From positions 1-49,049 of the forward strand of contig JALOMO010000052.1 in the NCBI GenBank assembly GCA_025455395.1: a stretch of DNA of 49,049 nucleotides, read 5' to 3'. Positions 1-7,823 of the stretch are shown piece by piece (within the stretch, counting starts at the first letter, position 1; each line of letters opens with the position of its first letter). The position numbers and the translations under genes are program-made. Below the pieces are notes generated by a model that did no database searches, was not told the origin of the DNA, and was given only the letters and a program-made list of their open reading frames with translations. The DNA is from Bacteroidales bacterium. Its GTDB lineage: Bacteria > Bacteroidota > Bacteroidia > Bacteroidales > VadinHA17.

Positions 1-554
1 TCCCGATCGCTGCCACGAGGCCGAAATGAGGTGTGAATGGCAGACTGACATTGGGTAAGATAATGTTGAATGTGTTTGATTTCCCGGTGTTAAGATTCAT
101 ATAGCTCTCTGAAGGATCAAGCGATGTGGTCCAATAGTCTGACATATATCCGTTGAAAGCGAATTCAATGCCGCCGAGATGGCCTTTGAAGGAGCGCCTT
201 CCGGTCTTGTGCGGGCGTTCATCGTAATAGTCACCGATATGTATTTCAGTATCACCGTCCTCCTCGATTATCCTGACGCCTCTCTTGCCTATCCTGACAA
301 TTGTTTCATTGCCTTTCTCTTCTACGGTAATAATGTCGCCAACATTAACGGTCGATATCTCTTCTGAGGGATCTTCCTCTTCTTCAACAACGGCAACCTC
401 CTCTTCAGGCAGTTGCAGCGTATCAGGAACGGCAGGATTTGCTGCCTTCTGCTCGAGTTCTTCGAGGGTCTTTTCTTTCTTCTCCTTCTCCTGTGCCTGC
501 GATGGCAGGATCAGTGACAGGGCAAGAATCAAGGTTAAGATTATTCTTTTCATG
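1..554 (-). CDS. Outer-membrane beta-barrel type protein, N-terminal part (cut by window edge)
   Basis: The gene runs off the left edge; 184 codons are visible. Translation starts with a Sec signal peptide (MKRIILTLILALSLI, cleavage after SQAQ at about residue 21), followed by an acidic low-complexity stretch (Glu-rich, residues about 45-65) and then a region starting at about residue 125 with the alternating pattern of a porin-like barrel (GGIEFAFNGYM). It is the third gene of a minus-strand set whose first two encode an ECF sigma factor and a putative anti-sigma factor, 56 bp downstream of the latter. In Bacteroidota, barrel proteins of unknown role often sit in this position. Function is unknown; an outer-membrane place is inferred from the signal peptide and composition only, since the C-terminus is outside the window. 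Confidence 0.7.
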
Positions 555-610
555 GCAAAATGTGTTTATGATTCAGTTATGTGACGATCAGCAACAGTAA
601 AAAGTTACAG

Positions 611-1519
611 TCACTGATTACTTTTTTTAACGGGTGACGAGAAAGTCAGAAGCCCTGAGCTGAAACTTACGGCAACAGGCTCTCCCTGATCGGTTGAGAC
701 CTTTTCAAGCTCCATCTCCCACCCCAGGATGGAATTTACGCTTTTTACCAGCGAACCGGCAATGGTATAACCGTTAACAGGTTTACCTTCACTGGTCCCT
801 GACTTTGACAATGCGGCCAGGCTGTTTACAATCCAGCTCCGCTCAGCGACGACCTCGGCCGGAGGCGGTATGTCTCTTATTTGAAGAGCAATAAGATCAT
901 TGGCGTTAATTTGCGAAATAATTAAGGGTGCCTCAGCTACAACACCGAGCACCAGTGGCCCGTCTCCTCTGATCACTTCAGCCTCTGCTGAGGCAATCAG
1001 GGTTGCAGGTTCTGATATCATTTGAGGACTTTCAGCCGTCGGTGTCTCGCTTACCACCTGTATCTCAGGGCTGGCAGGCTTTGCTGTTTCAGCTGTCACG
1101 GTAAGACCCGGGAGGACAAGTGGGGTCTGCTCAACAGCCTGATGCTCAGTCACGGGCCTGAGTGTTATGATAGAAAGAGTGGCAGCTGCCGTGGCAATTG
1201 TAGCTATGAGCGCACGCCTTATATTCTTCTCCATCGGTGTTGATCTGAGAAGTTTATTGCGTCCTTCCCATTTCTCTGTCCCGGGCTTAAGCCTCAGCCT
1301 CCTGAAGCTCTCAGCAAAGGCTCTCTTTTCACTGTCTGCGGCAATTACCGATTCTAATTCACTGAGGCTCTCACCTGAGAGAGCTCCTTCAGCCCATGCA
1401 GCAGCCAGAAGGCTGAACTGGTCAGCCGGAAGGTCATGCGGAGATCGCAAAAGACCTCCCTGTCCGGGCATACTGTCATCCGGCGGAACCAGGCGTGGAT
1501 ATTCTATATCGCTTTTCAT
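611..1519 (-). CDS. Putative anti-sigma factor, single-pass membrane protein
   Basis: 302 residues. The first 95 or so residues are hydrophilic and helical (LSLLAAAWAEGALSGESL, then a Ser/Glu/Arg-rich helix), as in cytoplasmic sigma-binding domains. One transmembrane segment follows at about residues 100-120 (RRALIATIATAAATLSIITL), then a Pro/Glu/Thr-rich linker and a C-terminal extracytoplasmic domain. The start codon overlaps the stop of the upstream ECF sigma gene by four bases (ATGA), so the two are translationally coupled. The order sigma, single-pass membrane protein, envelope barrel is the usual anti-sigma arrangement. No zinc-binding anti-sigma motif was seen, and the call rests on topology and position rather than on sequence family. 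Confidence 0.65.
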   Translation of the reverse strand: MKSDIEYPRLVPPDDSMPGQGGLLRSPHDLPADQFSLLAAAWAEGALSGESLSELESVIAADSEKRAFAESFRRLRLKPGTEKWEGRNKLLRSTPMEKNIRRALIATIATAAATLSIITLRPVTEHQAVEQTPLVLPGLTVTAETAKPASPEIQVVSETPTAESPQMISEPATLIASAEAEVIRGDGPLVLGVVAEAPLIISQINANDLIALQIRDIPPPAEVVAERSWIVNSLAALSKSGTSEGKPVNGYTIAGSLVKSVNSILGWEMELEKVSTDQGEPVAVSFSSGLLTFSSPVKKSNQ

Positions 1520-2001
1520 TGCCAGACAGATGTTTTTACCAGGTAGGCCCTCAGGGCTGTACGTCCCCTGAAGATATAGGTCTTCACCTGTGCCTCCGAA
1601 AGCCCGGCTATCTCCCCGATCTCCTGGTAACTGTATCCCTCATAATCACGCAGGAGAATAACCGATCTTTGAACTGCCGGAAGCCGGTCAAGGGCATTAT
1701 GAAGAACCTCGTTCAGATCGCAGTTATTCTCTTCAGCATAAAGTGATGCATCATCATAGAATTCAACCGTTACAAGCCTTGAATCTTTCCTGATGACATC
1801 GATCATCCTGTTGTAGGCTGATGTGAAAAGCCATGACTTCACTGCACTGATATCGATCTCAGTAACGCAGTTCCACAGTTTCTCATACGTGTCCTGTACA
1901 ATATCCGCTGCCCTTTCCCGGTCTCTTATGCTTCTGTAGATGAACCGGAAGAGATGGTCACCAAACTCCTTTACCGAATTATTGTACTCTTTTACAGTCA
2001 T
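1516..2001 (-). CDS. ECF-type RNA polymerase sigma-70 factor
   Basis: 161 residues from the ATG at 2001; an in-frame ATG 39 bases further up would add a poorly conserved tail (MERPSLCYLYIVS) and is less likely. Region 2 is clear (ERAADIVQDTYEKLWN, then KSWLFTSAYNRMIDVIRK), and region 4 carries the helix-turn-helix (DYEGYSYQEIGEIAGLSEAQ, then VKTYIFRGRTALRAYL). There is no long region 1 or 3, as expected for group 4 sigma factors. It directs RNA polymerase to a small set of promoters, probably its own operon and the envelope protein downstream, and is probably held in check by the overlapping membrane protein gene. The inducing signal cannot be read from the sequence. Confidence 0.9.
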   Translation of the reverse strand: MTVKEYNNSVKEFGDHLFRFIYRSIRDRERAADIVQDTYEKLWNCVTEIDISAVKSWLFTSAYNRMIDVIRKDSRLVTVEFYDDASLYAEENNCDLNEVLHNALDRLPAVQRSVILLRDYEGYSYQEIGEIAGLSEAQVKTYIFRGRTALRAYLVKTSVWQ

Positions 2002-2061
2002 ACTGACAATGTACAGATAACATAAAGACGGCCGTTCCACCTAAAATGTTACAGGTGGTCG

Positions 2062-2094
2062 AAAAAAAGAAGAGACGTTGCATGCAACGTCTCT
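2062..2094 (-). terminator. Perfect-palindrome intrinsic terminator of the GH16-like gene
   Basis: A perfect 24-bp palindrome (AGAGACGTTGCA and its complement, 2071-2094) lies 23 bp past the stop of the GH16-like gene. On the minus strand it is followed by a run of seven T within TCTTTTTTTC. Stem plus U-tract is the standard form of a Rho-independent terminator. Because the palindrome has no spacer the real hairpin loop would open a few central bases. Confidence 0.8.
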
Positions 2095-2117
2095 GCAATA
2101 TGTTGTTATACAGAATC

Positions 2118-3704
2118 TTACTTGAACTGATATACCCGCACCCAGTCAACCTCCATTGATGAAATGCCTCCGATTGGCCTGTCAACCCCGCCGGCCAGAT
2201 TAATGAACATCTCCTCCTGCGGAACACCGTTTGTCTGTCTCATTACCTCAATGCCGTTGATCTTCCATATGAGGCTTTCCGGCCTCCACTCGAGGGTGAA
2301 GATGAAAAAGTCGGAGAGATATTTTGACCCTATGCTCTTCTTATAGTGATTTCCCGGAGATGTAAAGAGGTCAAACCATACCTTCCCATGCCCTGACCTG
2401 CATACATCAATGTGAGGAGTGATGCGGTCGCCGATAAGCCAGAAAGCATTACGCACATTTTGATCGGTAAGCTTTATTTTTGCTGAAAAGATGCCGTACT
2501 TCTGCCTGAACGAGGCCCCCGTATTGATAATCCCCGATGTAAAAGAGAACTCTTTCGTATAAAAACCCCTCTCCTGATCCCATACTTTCCCTGTTGTCTT
2601 CTGCGGTTTGGTTATCACTCTCAGCACACTGTGCCGAACCTCAATGTTGTCGGAAGGAGTATAACAATGAAGATCCGATGCAATGCTGTAACTGTCGTGA
2701 AGAAGCTTATCACCCCAGTAATACCTGTTTAGCCACTTCGTATTGTCAGGAGTTGTGCCCTCGAACTCATCACTGAATTTCAACTCACGCTGCCTGAGAA
2801 AATCAAATTTGTTTGAGTCTTTTACACTGAAGTACCATTTGATGTCGGCAGAGTTTTTAAGATCATTATACTCCCTCAGTTCCTTGTACATCTCACTCTT
2901 TTCAAAGCGCTTCTTATCAAGAAGATACTCTTTCTTCTCAGTGAACTCTTTGGTTTTCAGGTATTCCTGCAACTCAGCCAGCCTCTTAAGCCGGGCGGAA
3001 TCTTTTACCTGGAGATAATTGGCCAGTTCTTTTGAAGCCTTGAATTTGTAGTATGAGCTTACATCAGTTGCACCCCTTTTACTGCGGAATTCAAGCAGCT
3101 TCTGATATTCCGGAGTATCCTTGAAGGTCACCGGCTTCATATTTTTCTTTACCAGGAAAGCTGCGGATGTGACGAACATCTTAAGCTCTTCATACTTGCG
3201 CACCTTGTCAGGATTAAGATTCTTTTTAACCTCCCTGTCACCCTTCAGCTTCTTGTATTCAAGCCACCTGCCGTATTCTTCCGTGTTTTTGAAAGTGACA
3301 GGCTTCATCTTCTCTTTCACTTTGAATTCGGGAGACTGGATATATCTCTCAAGGTCTTCCACCTCTTTTATCTTTGAGGATCCGTCAAGGGAGCTGAAGT
3401 TTTTAAGAGGCTGGCTTCCTTCAGTTTTGAAATAGAGAACAATGTCTTTCGCCTTCTGAAGTGTAAGACACTCCTTCTCCCGGGCATATTCCTCAGACCC
3501 TTTATATGAAAGAGATTCAATCTCTCTCTTCTTTTGCCTGAATGAGGCAGAATTGACACTCTCATGCAGCTCTGTATATCTGGCCAGCGTAGCTGAGCCC
3601 GCAAAGGAGATCATCTTTTCAAGTTCGGCGATCAGGGCCTTCTCTTCCAGTTCAATTTTAGAAGTAGAAGGGATCATTCCCAGCATCAGCTTTAATGTAG
3701 ACAT
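2118..3704 (-). CDS. Repeat-rich protein with C-terminal GH16-like fold lacking catalytic glutamates
   Basis: 528 residues. About residues 1-310 consist of degenerate helical repeats of roughly 70 residues, recognisable by recurring KPVTFK(N/D)T(E/P)EY, LxEYKxLK and S(P/A)xFxxKKxMK segments, rich in Lys, Glu and Tyr. About residues 315-528 resemble a family 16 glycoside hydrolase / concanavalin-A jelly roll: it opens DEFEGTTPDNTKWLNRYYWG, contains RQKYGIFSAKIKLT and NAFWLIGD, and ends MEVDWVRVYQFK. The GH16 active site E-x-D-x-x-E is here HIDVCR, so both glutamates are replaced (by His and Arg) and only the Asp remains. No signal peptide is visible, so the protein may be cytoplasmic. It may bind rather than cut glycans; the repeats have no function I can name. 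Transcribed alone, with a strong terminator behind it. Confidence 0.75.
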   Translation of the reverse strand: MSTLKLMLGMIPSTSKIELEEKALIAELEKMISFAGSATLARYTELHESVNSASFRQKKREIESLSYKGSEEYAREKECLTLQKAKDIVLYFKTEGSQPLKNFSSLDGSSKIKEVEDLERYIQSPEFKVKEKMKPVTFKNTEEYGRWLEYKKLKGDREVKKNLNPDKVRKYEELKMFVTSAAFLVKKNMKPVTFKDTPEYQKLLEFRSKRGATDVSSYYKFKASKELANYLQVKDSARLKRLAELQEYLKTKEFTEKKEYLLDKKRFEKSEMYKELREYNDLKNSADIKWYFSVKDSNKFDFLRQRELKFSDEFEGTTPDNTKWLNRYYWGDKLLHDSYSIASDLHCYTPSDNIEVRHSVLRVITKPQKTTGKVWDQERGFYTKEFSFTSGIINTGASFRQKYGIFSAKIKLTDQNVRNAFWLIGDRITPHIDVCRSGHGKVWFDLFTSPGNHYKKSIGSKYLSDFFIFTLEWRPESLIWKINGIEVMRQTNGVPQEEMFINLAGGVDRPIGGISSMEVDWVRVYQFK

Positions 3705-3852
3705 TGCAGATTACGTTTTAATATAACCTGTTAAAGATAAAAATCTTTCACAATATAATAGGCAAGATCAGACAATTATTTGTTATTTAGGAAGTTGGCC
3801 TTGTATTGTAGCATGCTCAGCATATCACTCATATTCAGTAACATAAAAACTC

Positions 3853-4638
3853 ATGAAAAAGTTTGTCGCAATTACCTTTTTAGTAATCCTGGCTTCCTGC
3901 GGCAGCACGAAAACCGGAACGGTTACCACGGAAGAGTCACAGGATCAGCTTATCCTATCTACTCTCTGGTATCAGAAGTCAGCCGAGATGCGGGCTCTCT
4001 ATTATCAATGCTTCAGGAACGCGAAGATAGCCCTGGATGATAATTTAGCTGCTTACGATAAAAGCAAACCTGCTGCTGTGGTTCTCGATATTGATGAGAC
4101 AATTCTTGACAATAGTCCTTTCCAGGGATGGCAGGTTCACGCAATGAAAGGCTACAGCACCGAAGAATGGACAAGATGGGTAAATGAGGCTAGAGCCAGG
4201 GCATTGCCCGGAGCACTGGAGTTCACACGTTACGCCGATTCTATTGGGGTAGAACTCTTTTATATCTCAAACCGTGACCAGGAAGATCTCGGGCCAACAA
4301 TAGAGAATCTTGCTGATGCCGGGTTTCCATCATCAGACAGTACTCACCTGTTGCTCAGAGGTCAGACGTCGTCTAAGACAGAGAGAAGGAATAGTGTTGG
4401 GCGCGATTTTGAGATCTTATTATTTATAGGTGATAATCTTGCCGACATGGCTGATAAATATGAACGCAGAGGCGAGGACCATGGTTTTGGTGTTGTTGAC
4501 TCTGAAAAGGATCTCTTCGGAACGAGGTATATCGTTCTTCCCAACCCAATGTACGGAAACTGGCTCAATGAACTGATGAAGAAAGCAGAAGGGGCAACAA
4601 CAAGGGAAAAGCTGGTCAGATTGTTGGAAGGATTTTAG
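3853..4638 (+). CDS. Class C acid phosphatase (HAD family, e(P4)-like) lipoprotein
   Basis: 261 residues, normal for the family. The N-terminus is a lipoprotein signal with lipobox LASC (Cys16). HAD motif I is VVLDIDETILDN with nucleophile Asp79 and acid Asp81; motif II is FYISNRD; the C-terminal acidic motif is FIGDNLADM. Class C phosphatases are envelope-anchored enzymes that remove phosphate from nucleotides and other organic monophosphates; Haemophilus e(P4) is the best known. It stands alone between a minus-strand gene and a TetR operon, so it is probably its own transcript. Substrate preference cannot be told from sequence. Confidence 0.88.
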   Translation: MKKFVAITFLVILASCGSTKTGTVTTEESQDQLILSTLWYQKSAEMRALYYQCFRNAKIALDDNLAAYDKSKPAAVVLDIDETILDNSPFQGWQVHAMKGYSTEEWTRWVNEARARALPGALEFTRYADSIGVELFYISNRDQEDLGPTIENLADAGFPSSDSTHLLLRGQTSSKTERRNSVGRDFEILLFIGDNLADMADKYERRGEDHGFGVVDSEKDLFGTRYIVLPNPMYGNWLNELMKKAEGATTREKLVRLLEGF

Positions 4639-4820
4639 CATTCAGCGGCCTGGCTTTGATTCCTCCCCTGAAGGGGCGAAAGAAGAATCGGAGTGCACTT
4701 CTGCTGACGCATCTCCACAAGTCATATGTCGCCCTTGCAGGGCTGATAAATGTTACTGGCATTATTATGGCAACCGCATAACGGCTTACTGGTTGTATAA
4801 CTGAGGTAATAATTAAACCT
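4639..4820. repeat. Non-coding palindromic dispersed repeat, copy 1
   Basis: This 180-bp stretch has no convincing gene. It contains several short palindromes: CCCCTGAAGGGG near 4666, GCCCTTGCAGGGC at 4731-4743, and CAACC...GGTTG around 4771-4796. The segment 4722-4745 (TCATATGTCGCCCTTGCAGG and four more bases) recurs almost exactly at 48996-49018 near the right end of the window. Two copies in intergenic DNA 44 kb apart suggest a dispersed repeat family of this genome. No transposase is attached to either copy. Confidence 0.5.
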
Positions 4821-4866
4821 GCAGCCATTTAAAAAATTTGTTTTTGAAAAAAATTTTTCTCAAAAA

Positions 4867-4914
4867 CTTGCTTTTCTAAAAAACAAACCTTAACTTTGAC
4901 CAAACGTTCAGTCA
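4867..4914 (+). promoter_or_regulatory. Promoter of the TetR/ABC operon with overlapping palindromic operator
   Basis: A -7 box TAACTTTG lies at 4891-4898 with TTG at 4868-4870, a 20-bp spacing, matching the Bacteroidota promoter form. Overlapping the end of the -7 box is an 18-bp imperfect palindrome at 4897-4914, TGACCAAACGTTCAGTCA, with 14 of 18 symmetrical positions. A repressor on this site would cover the start point. The natural candidate is the TetR protein encoded 52 bp downstream. Confidence 0.65.
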
Positions 4915-4965
4915 TAAATTGGATGTGCTTATGATCTAAGTTGGTATTTAATTAAAGATCAGATC

Positions 4966-5598
4966 ATGTCACCGCGAACATCACAGCAATTTGAAGAGAT
5001 CAGGGAGGAACGTAAGAACCTGATCATGAACGCAGCCCTTGACCAGTTTGCCAATGTCGGATTTCACGCTGCGACAATAAGTCAGATCGCAAAGCAGGCC
5101 GGTATCTCAAAAGGACTGATGTACAATTATTTCAGGAGCAAGGAGGAGCTGCTGGCCGGTATTATCAACAGGTCTTTAACAGAAATTTACGGCCACTTTG
5201 ACCCGGATCATGACGGTTATCTTACTGAGGACGAATTCGAGCTCTTCATCCGTAAGGTTTTTGATCTGCTGAAACAAAAACGTCAGTTCTGGAAGCTCCT
5301 GCTCGGTATCATGCTTCAGCGCGGTGTTTATGAAAACATATTCGGAGCAACAACAGTGCCACTGAGTGTCTCCGGTGAGCCAGTCACACAGTTCACTGAA
5401 TCCTTCACTGCACAGATGGCAGACTATTTCAGAAGGAAGCAGGAGGTAAGCGGCCCCGGTTATGACCCGGTGATGGAAATGCTGATGTTCACCAATACAG
5501 TAAAGGGCTTTGCCATCACCTTCATCTTTTCTGATGACCTCTATCCTGGTGATTATTTTGAAAAAACCATTGAAGCAATAATAAAAACATACCGATGA
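4966..5598 (+). CDS. TetR-family transcriptional regulator with an EF-hand-like loop
   Basis: 210 residues. The N-terminal DNA-binding domain is typical: LDQFANVGFHAATISQIAKQ then AGISKGLMYNYFRSKEELL (about residues 25-62). Just after it, residues 79-90 read DPDHDGYLTEDE, which fits every position of a calcium-binding EF-hand loop (Asp 1, 3, 5, Gly 6, hydrophobic 8, Glu 12), flanked by amphipathic helices (LTEIYGHF before, FELFIRKVFDLL after). The rest is the variable ligand and dimerisation domain. Its stop overlaps the next start (ATGA), so it leads and is part of the export operon. It probably represses that operon through the palindrome at 4897-4914. Ligand unknown; whether calcium plays a part is inference. 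Confidence 0.9.
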   Translation: MSPRTSQQFEEIREERKNLIMNAALDQFANVGFHAATISQIAKQAGISKGLMYNYFRSKEELLAGIINRSLTEIYGHFDPDHDGYLTEDEFELFIRKVFDLLKQKRQFWKLLLGIMLQRGVYENIFGATTVPLSVSGEPVTQFTESFTAQMADYFRRKQEVSGPGYDPVMEMLMFTNTVKGFAITFIFSDDLYPGDYFEKTIEAIIKTYR

Positions 5599-6368
5599 CA
5601 ACTAAATGGAAAATGTTGCTCACTGCAATGCAGGCTGCCGTTCTGGTGCTTGTGAGCATCCCCTCCCTGGCGCAGCAGCTCACTGCCACGGATATAGTCA
5701 GGAAGGCAGACGAGAAGTTTAACGGGGAGATGTCAGGATACAGCGTGATGTCAATGACGATTGTACGCCCCACCTGGGAGAGGACCATTGAGTTCAAATC
5801 ATGGTCACTGGAGGATGATTATGCCCTTACCCTGATTACTGCTCCTGCCCGGGAGAAAGGTCAGACCTTCCTTAAGCGAGGTAATGAAATGTGGAGCTGG
5901 AATCCCACGATAAGCAGGCTTATCAAGCTCCCTCCCTCAATGATGTCGCAGGGTTGGATGGGCTCTGACTACACCAATGACGATATCCTCAGAGAATCAT
6001 CCGTTGTCAATGACTATACCCATTCGATGGAAGGAGACGAAGAGATTGACGGTCGCCTCTGCCATAAGATAACGCTGATGGCGAAGGAGGATGCCGATAT
6101 CCTCTGGGACCGACAGGTATGGTGGGTTGACAAGAAGGAATTCATTGTCCTGAGGGCCGAATTATACGACGAGGATGGATATCTGGTCCGCACAGAGAGA
6201 GGAACAGACCTGAAGACAATGGATGGGAGATTCATCCCTTCCACCATTGAGCTCGTGCCGGCAGAGGTTGATGGGCATAAAACTGTTCTGAAAATAATGG
6301 AGATGAAATTCAACATCAGCCTCGAAGAGAGTTTCTTCTCACAGCAAAATATGAAAACCATAAGGTAA
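5595..6368 (+). CDS. LolA-like outer-membrane lipoprotein-sorting protein
   Basis: 257 residues with a signal peptide cut at about residue 26 (SIPSLAQ). The mature part looks like the LolA/LolB-type half-barrel family (COG2834 group): DIVRKADEKFNGEMSGYSVM at its start, KGQTFLKRGNEMWSWNP, the repeated short beta strands of the middle, and LVRTERGTDLKTMDGRFIPS near the end. Such proteins carry lipids or lipid-modified cargo across the periplasm. The gene overlaps the TetR gene by four bases and is followed 27 bp later by an ABC permease, so it is probably the periplasmic carrier of the transport line encoded here. The actual cargo is unknown. Confidence 0.85.
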   Translation: MTTKWKMLLTAMQAAVLVLVSIPSLAQQLTATDIVRKADEKFNGEMSGYSVMSMTIVRPTWERTIEFKSWSLEDDYALTLITAPAREKGQTFLKRGNEMWSWNPTISRLIKLPPSMMSQGWMGSDYTNDDILRESSVVNDYTHSMEGDEEIDGRLCHKITLMAKEDADILWDRQVWWVDKKEFIVLRAELYDEDGYLVRTERGTDLKTMDGRFIPSTIELVPAEVDGHKTVLKIMEMKFNISLEESFFSQQNMKTIR

Positions 6369-6395
6369 CATCCGTTTAATGAAAGGGTTATCAAT

Positions 6396-7811
6396 ATGAA
6401 AGACTATCAGCTCGCCTGGAGAAACCTCTGGCGAAACAGAAGAAGAACCCTGATCACTGCCGCCTCAGTTTTTTTTGCGGTGTTCTTCGCACTGATAATG
6501 AGATCTTTTCAGCTCGGGACATATGAGAAGATGTACAGGGATGTCATTGAATCATACTCAGGGTATTTGCAGCTTCAGCACGTAGATTACATGGATGAGT
6601 CAAACCTTGACAACAGCTTCGTAATTGATCCCGGAATCATCAGCAGGATAGAGGATGACCCGAACGTGACAGCCGTCATACCCAAACTCGAGTCGTTTGC
6701 CCTGGCCGCAGCCGGCAGCCGCACACAGGCAGTCATGGTTATTGGAATGGATCCCGATAATGAGATCAGGGGATTGAACATCAGAAACCGGCTGATCAGG
6801 TACAGGCTGACACCCGGGGCGGTTGAATCCCTTAAGGCCGAAAACCTGCCCGGACTCACACCAAAGCTTCTTGACGTATTTGTCAACGAATCATTCACTG
6901 ACGAGGAAAGCCTTATCTCCATTCTTGGAATAGACCGGTCTGACACACTTAAGATTCTCCCACTCTTAAGAAAGTACACCGTATTTGATAATGGTTACCT
7001 GACGGCTGCCGATACAGGATTTGCTGTCATCGGCAGCGGCCTGTCTGAATACATTCATGCCGGTGTCGGAGATACTCTTGTTCTCATGGGGCAGGGCTTC
7101 CATGGAGCATCGGCAGCCGGACTGTACGTTATTAAAGGCATAGTAAACATGTCTCAGCCGGAAATAGACAACCGTTTTGTCTACCTCACACTTGATGATG
7201 CACGGTATCTTTATGCTGCACCCGGCATGGCTACATCCGCCATTATAAGCGTGCGTGAGACAGATGACGATAACCTTTTAATGACTCGTGACAGACTTCG
7301 GGAGGTCCTCGGAGATGATCTTGTAATACGCACATGGAAAGAGATGAATGCTCTGCTGCTGAATCAGATGGAGGCAGATAACAAAAGCGGTGCAATAATG
7401 ATAGGCATCCTCTACCTTGTAATAGCATTCGGGGTTTTTGGTACTGTTCTGATGATGATGGCTGAAAGACGCCGGGAGTTCGGTATGCTGGTCTCCATCG
7501 GGATGAGGAAAGGCAAACTGGCCAGAACAATATCTATGGAGATGTTGCTGATCGGGCTCCTCGGTGTTGCCGCCGGTGTGGCAGGCTCACTGCCTGTTGT
7601 CTTCCTCGGATATGCAAGGCCACTTCGTTTTACCGGTGAGATGGCAAAGATGTACGAGGACTATGGCTTCGACCCTGTGATGCCAATGCTCCTGCCCGAT
7701 ACCTATTACCTTTGGCAGGTGGTGATTGTCCTCCTGATCCTTCTCGTCGCTATCGCTTTCAGCGTCCGCAAGGTCTTCAAATTAAATGTTATTAATGCTC
7801 TCAGAGCTTAA
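6396..7811 (+). CDS. ABC transporter permease, FtsX/MacB type (first)
   Basis: 471 residues. The N-terminus starts WRNLWRNRRRTLITAASVFF, the signature opening of LolC/E and MacB permeases, with the first membrane helix at about residues 17-37. A large periplasmic domain follows (about residues 40-320), then three C-terminal helices; FGTVLMMMAERRREFGMLVS is the conserved FtsX-family coupling segment, and the end is VRKVFKLNVINALRA. It pairs with the next gene as a heterodimeric permease and is served by the ATPase two genes down. This architecture moves lipids or lipoproteins out of the inner membrane by a mechanotransmission mechanism rather than through a channel. Confidence 0.88.
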   Translation: MKDYQLAWRNLWRNRRRTLITAASVFFAVFFALIMRSFQLGTYEKMYRDVIESYSGYLQLQHVDYMDESNLDNSFVIDPGIISRIEDDPNVTAVIPKLESFALAAAGSRTQAVMVIGMDPDNEIRGLNIRNRLIRYRLTPGAVESLKAENLPGLTPKLLDVFVNESFTDEESLISILGIDRSDTLKILPLLRKYTVFDNGYLTAADTGFAVIGSGLSEYIHAGVGDTLVLMGQGFHGASAAGLYVIKGIVNMSQPEIDNRFVYLTLDDARYLYAAPGMATSAIISVRETDDDNLLMTRDRLREVLGDDLVIRTWKEMNALLLNQMEADNKSGAIMIGILYLVIAFGVFGTVLMMMAERRREFGMLVSIGMRKGKLARTISMEMLLIGLLGVAAGVAGSLPVVFLGYARPLRFTGEMAKMYEDYGFDPVMPMLLPDTYYLWQVVIVLLILLVAIAFSVRKVFKLNVINALRA

Positions 7812-7823
7812 CAGAACAAAAAC

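Noticed and set aside
285-584. Ser-rich plus-strand reading frame
   Set aside because: Mirror of the Glu-rich part of the minus-strand barrel gene, which has a signal peptide and normal neighbours; no family or start signal.
2071-2094. 24-bp perfect palindrome as a regulator operator
   Set aside because: It is followed on the minus strand by a T-run and lies just past a stop codon, so a terminator explains it fully.
4616-4828. Minus-strand reading frame across the repeat
   Set aside because: Composed of palindromic repeat DNA, without a family match or initiation signal.
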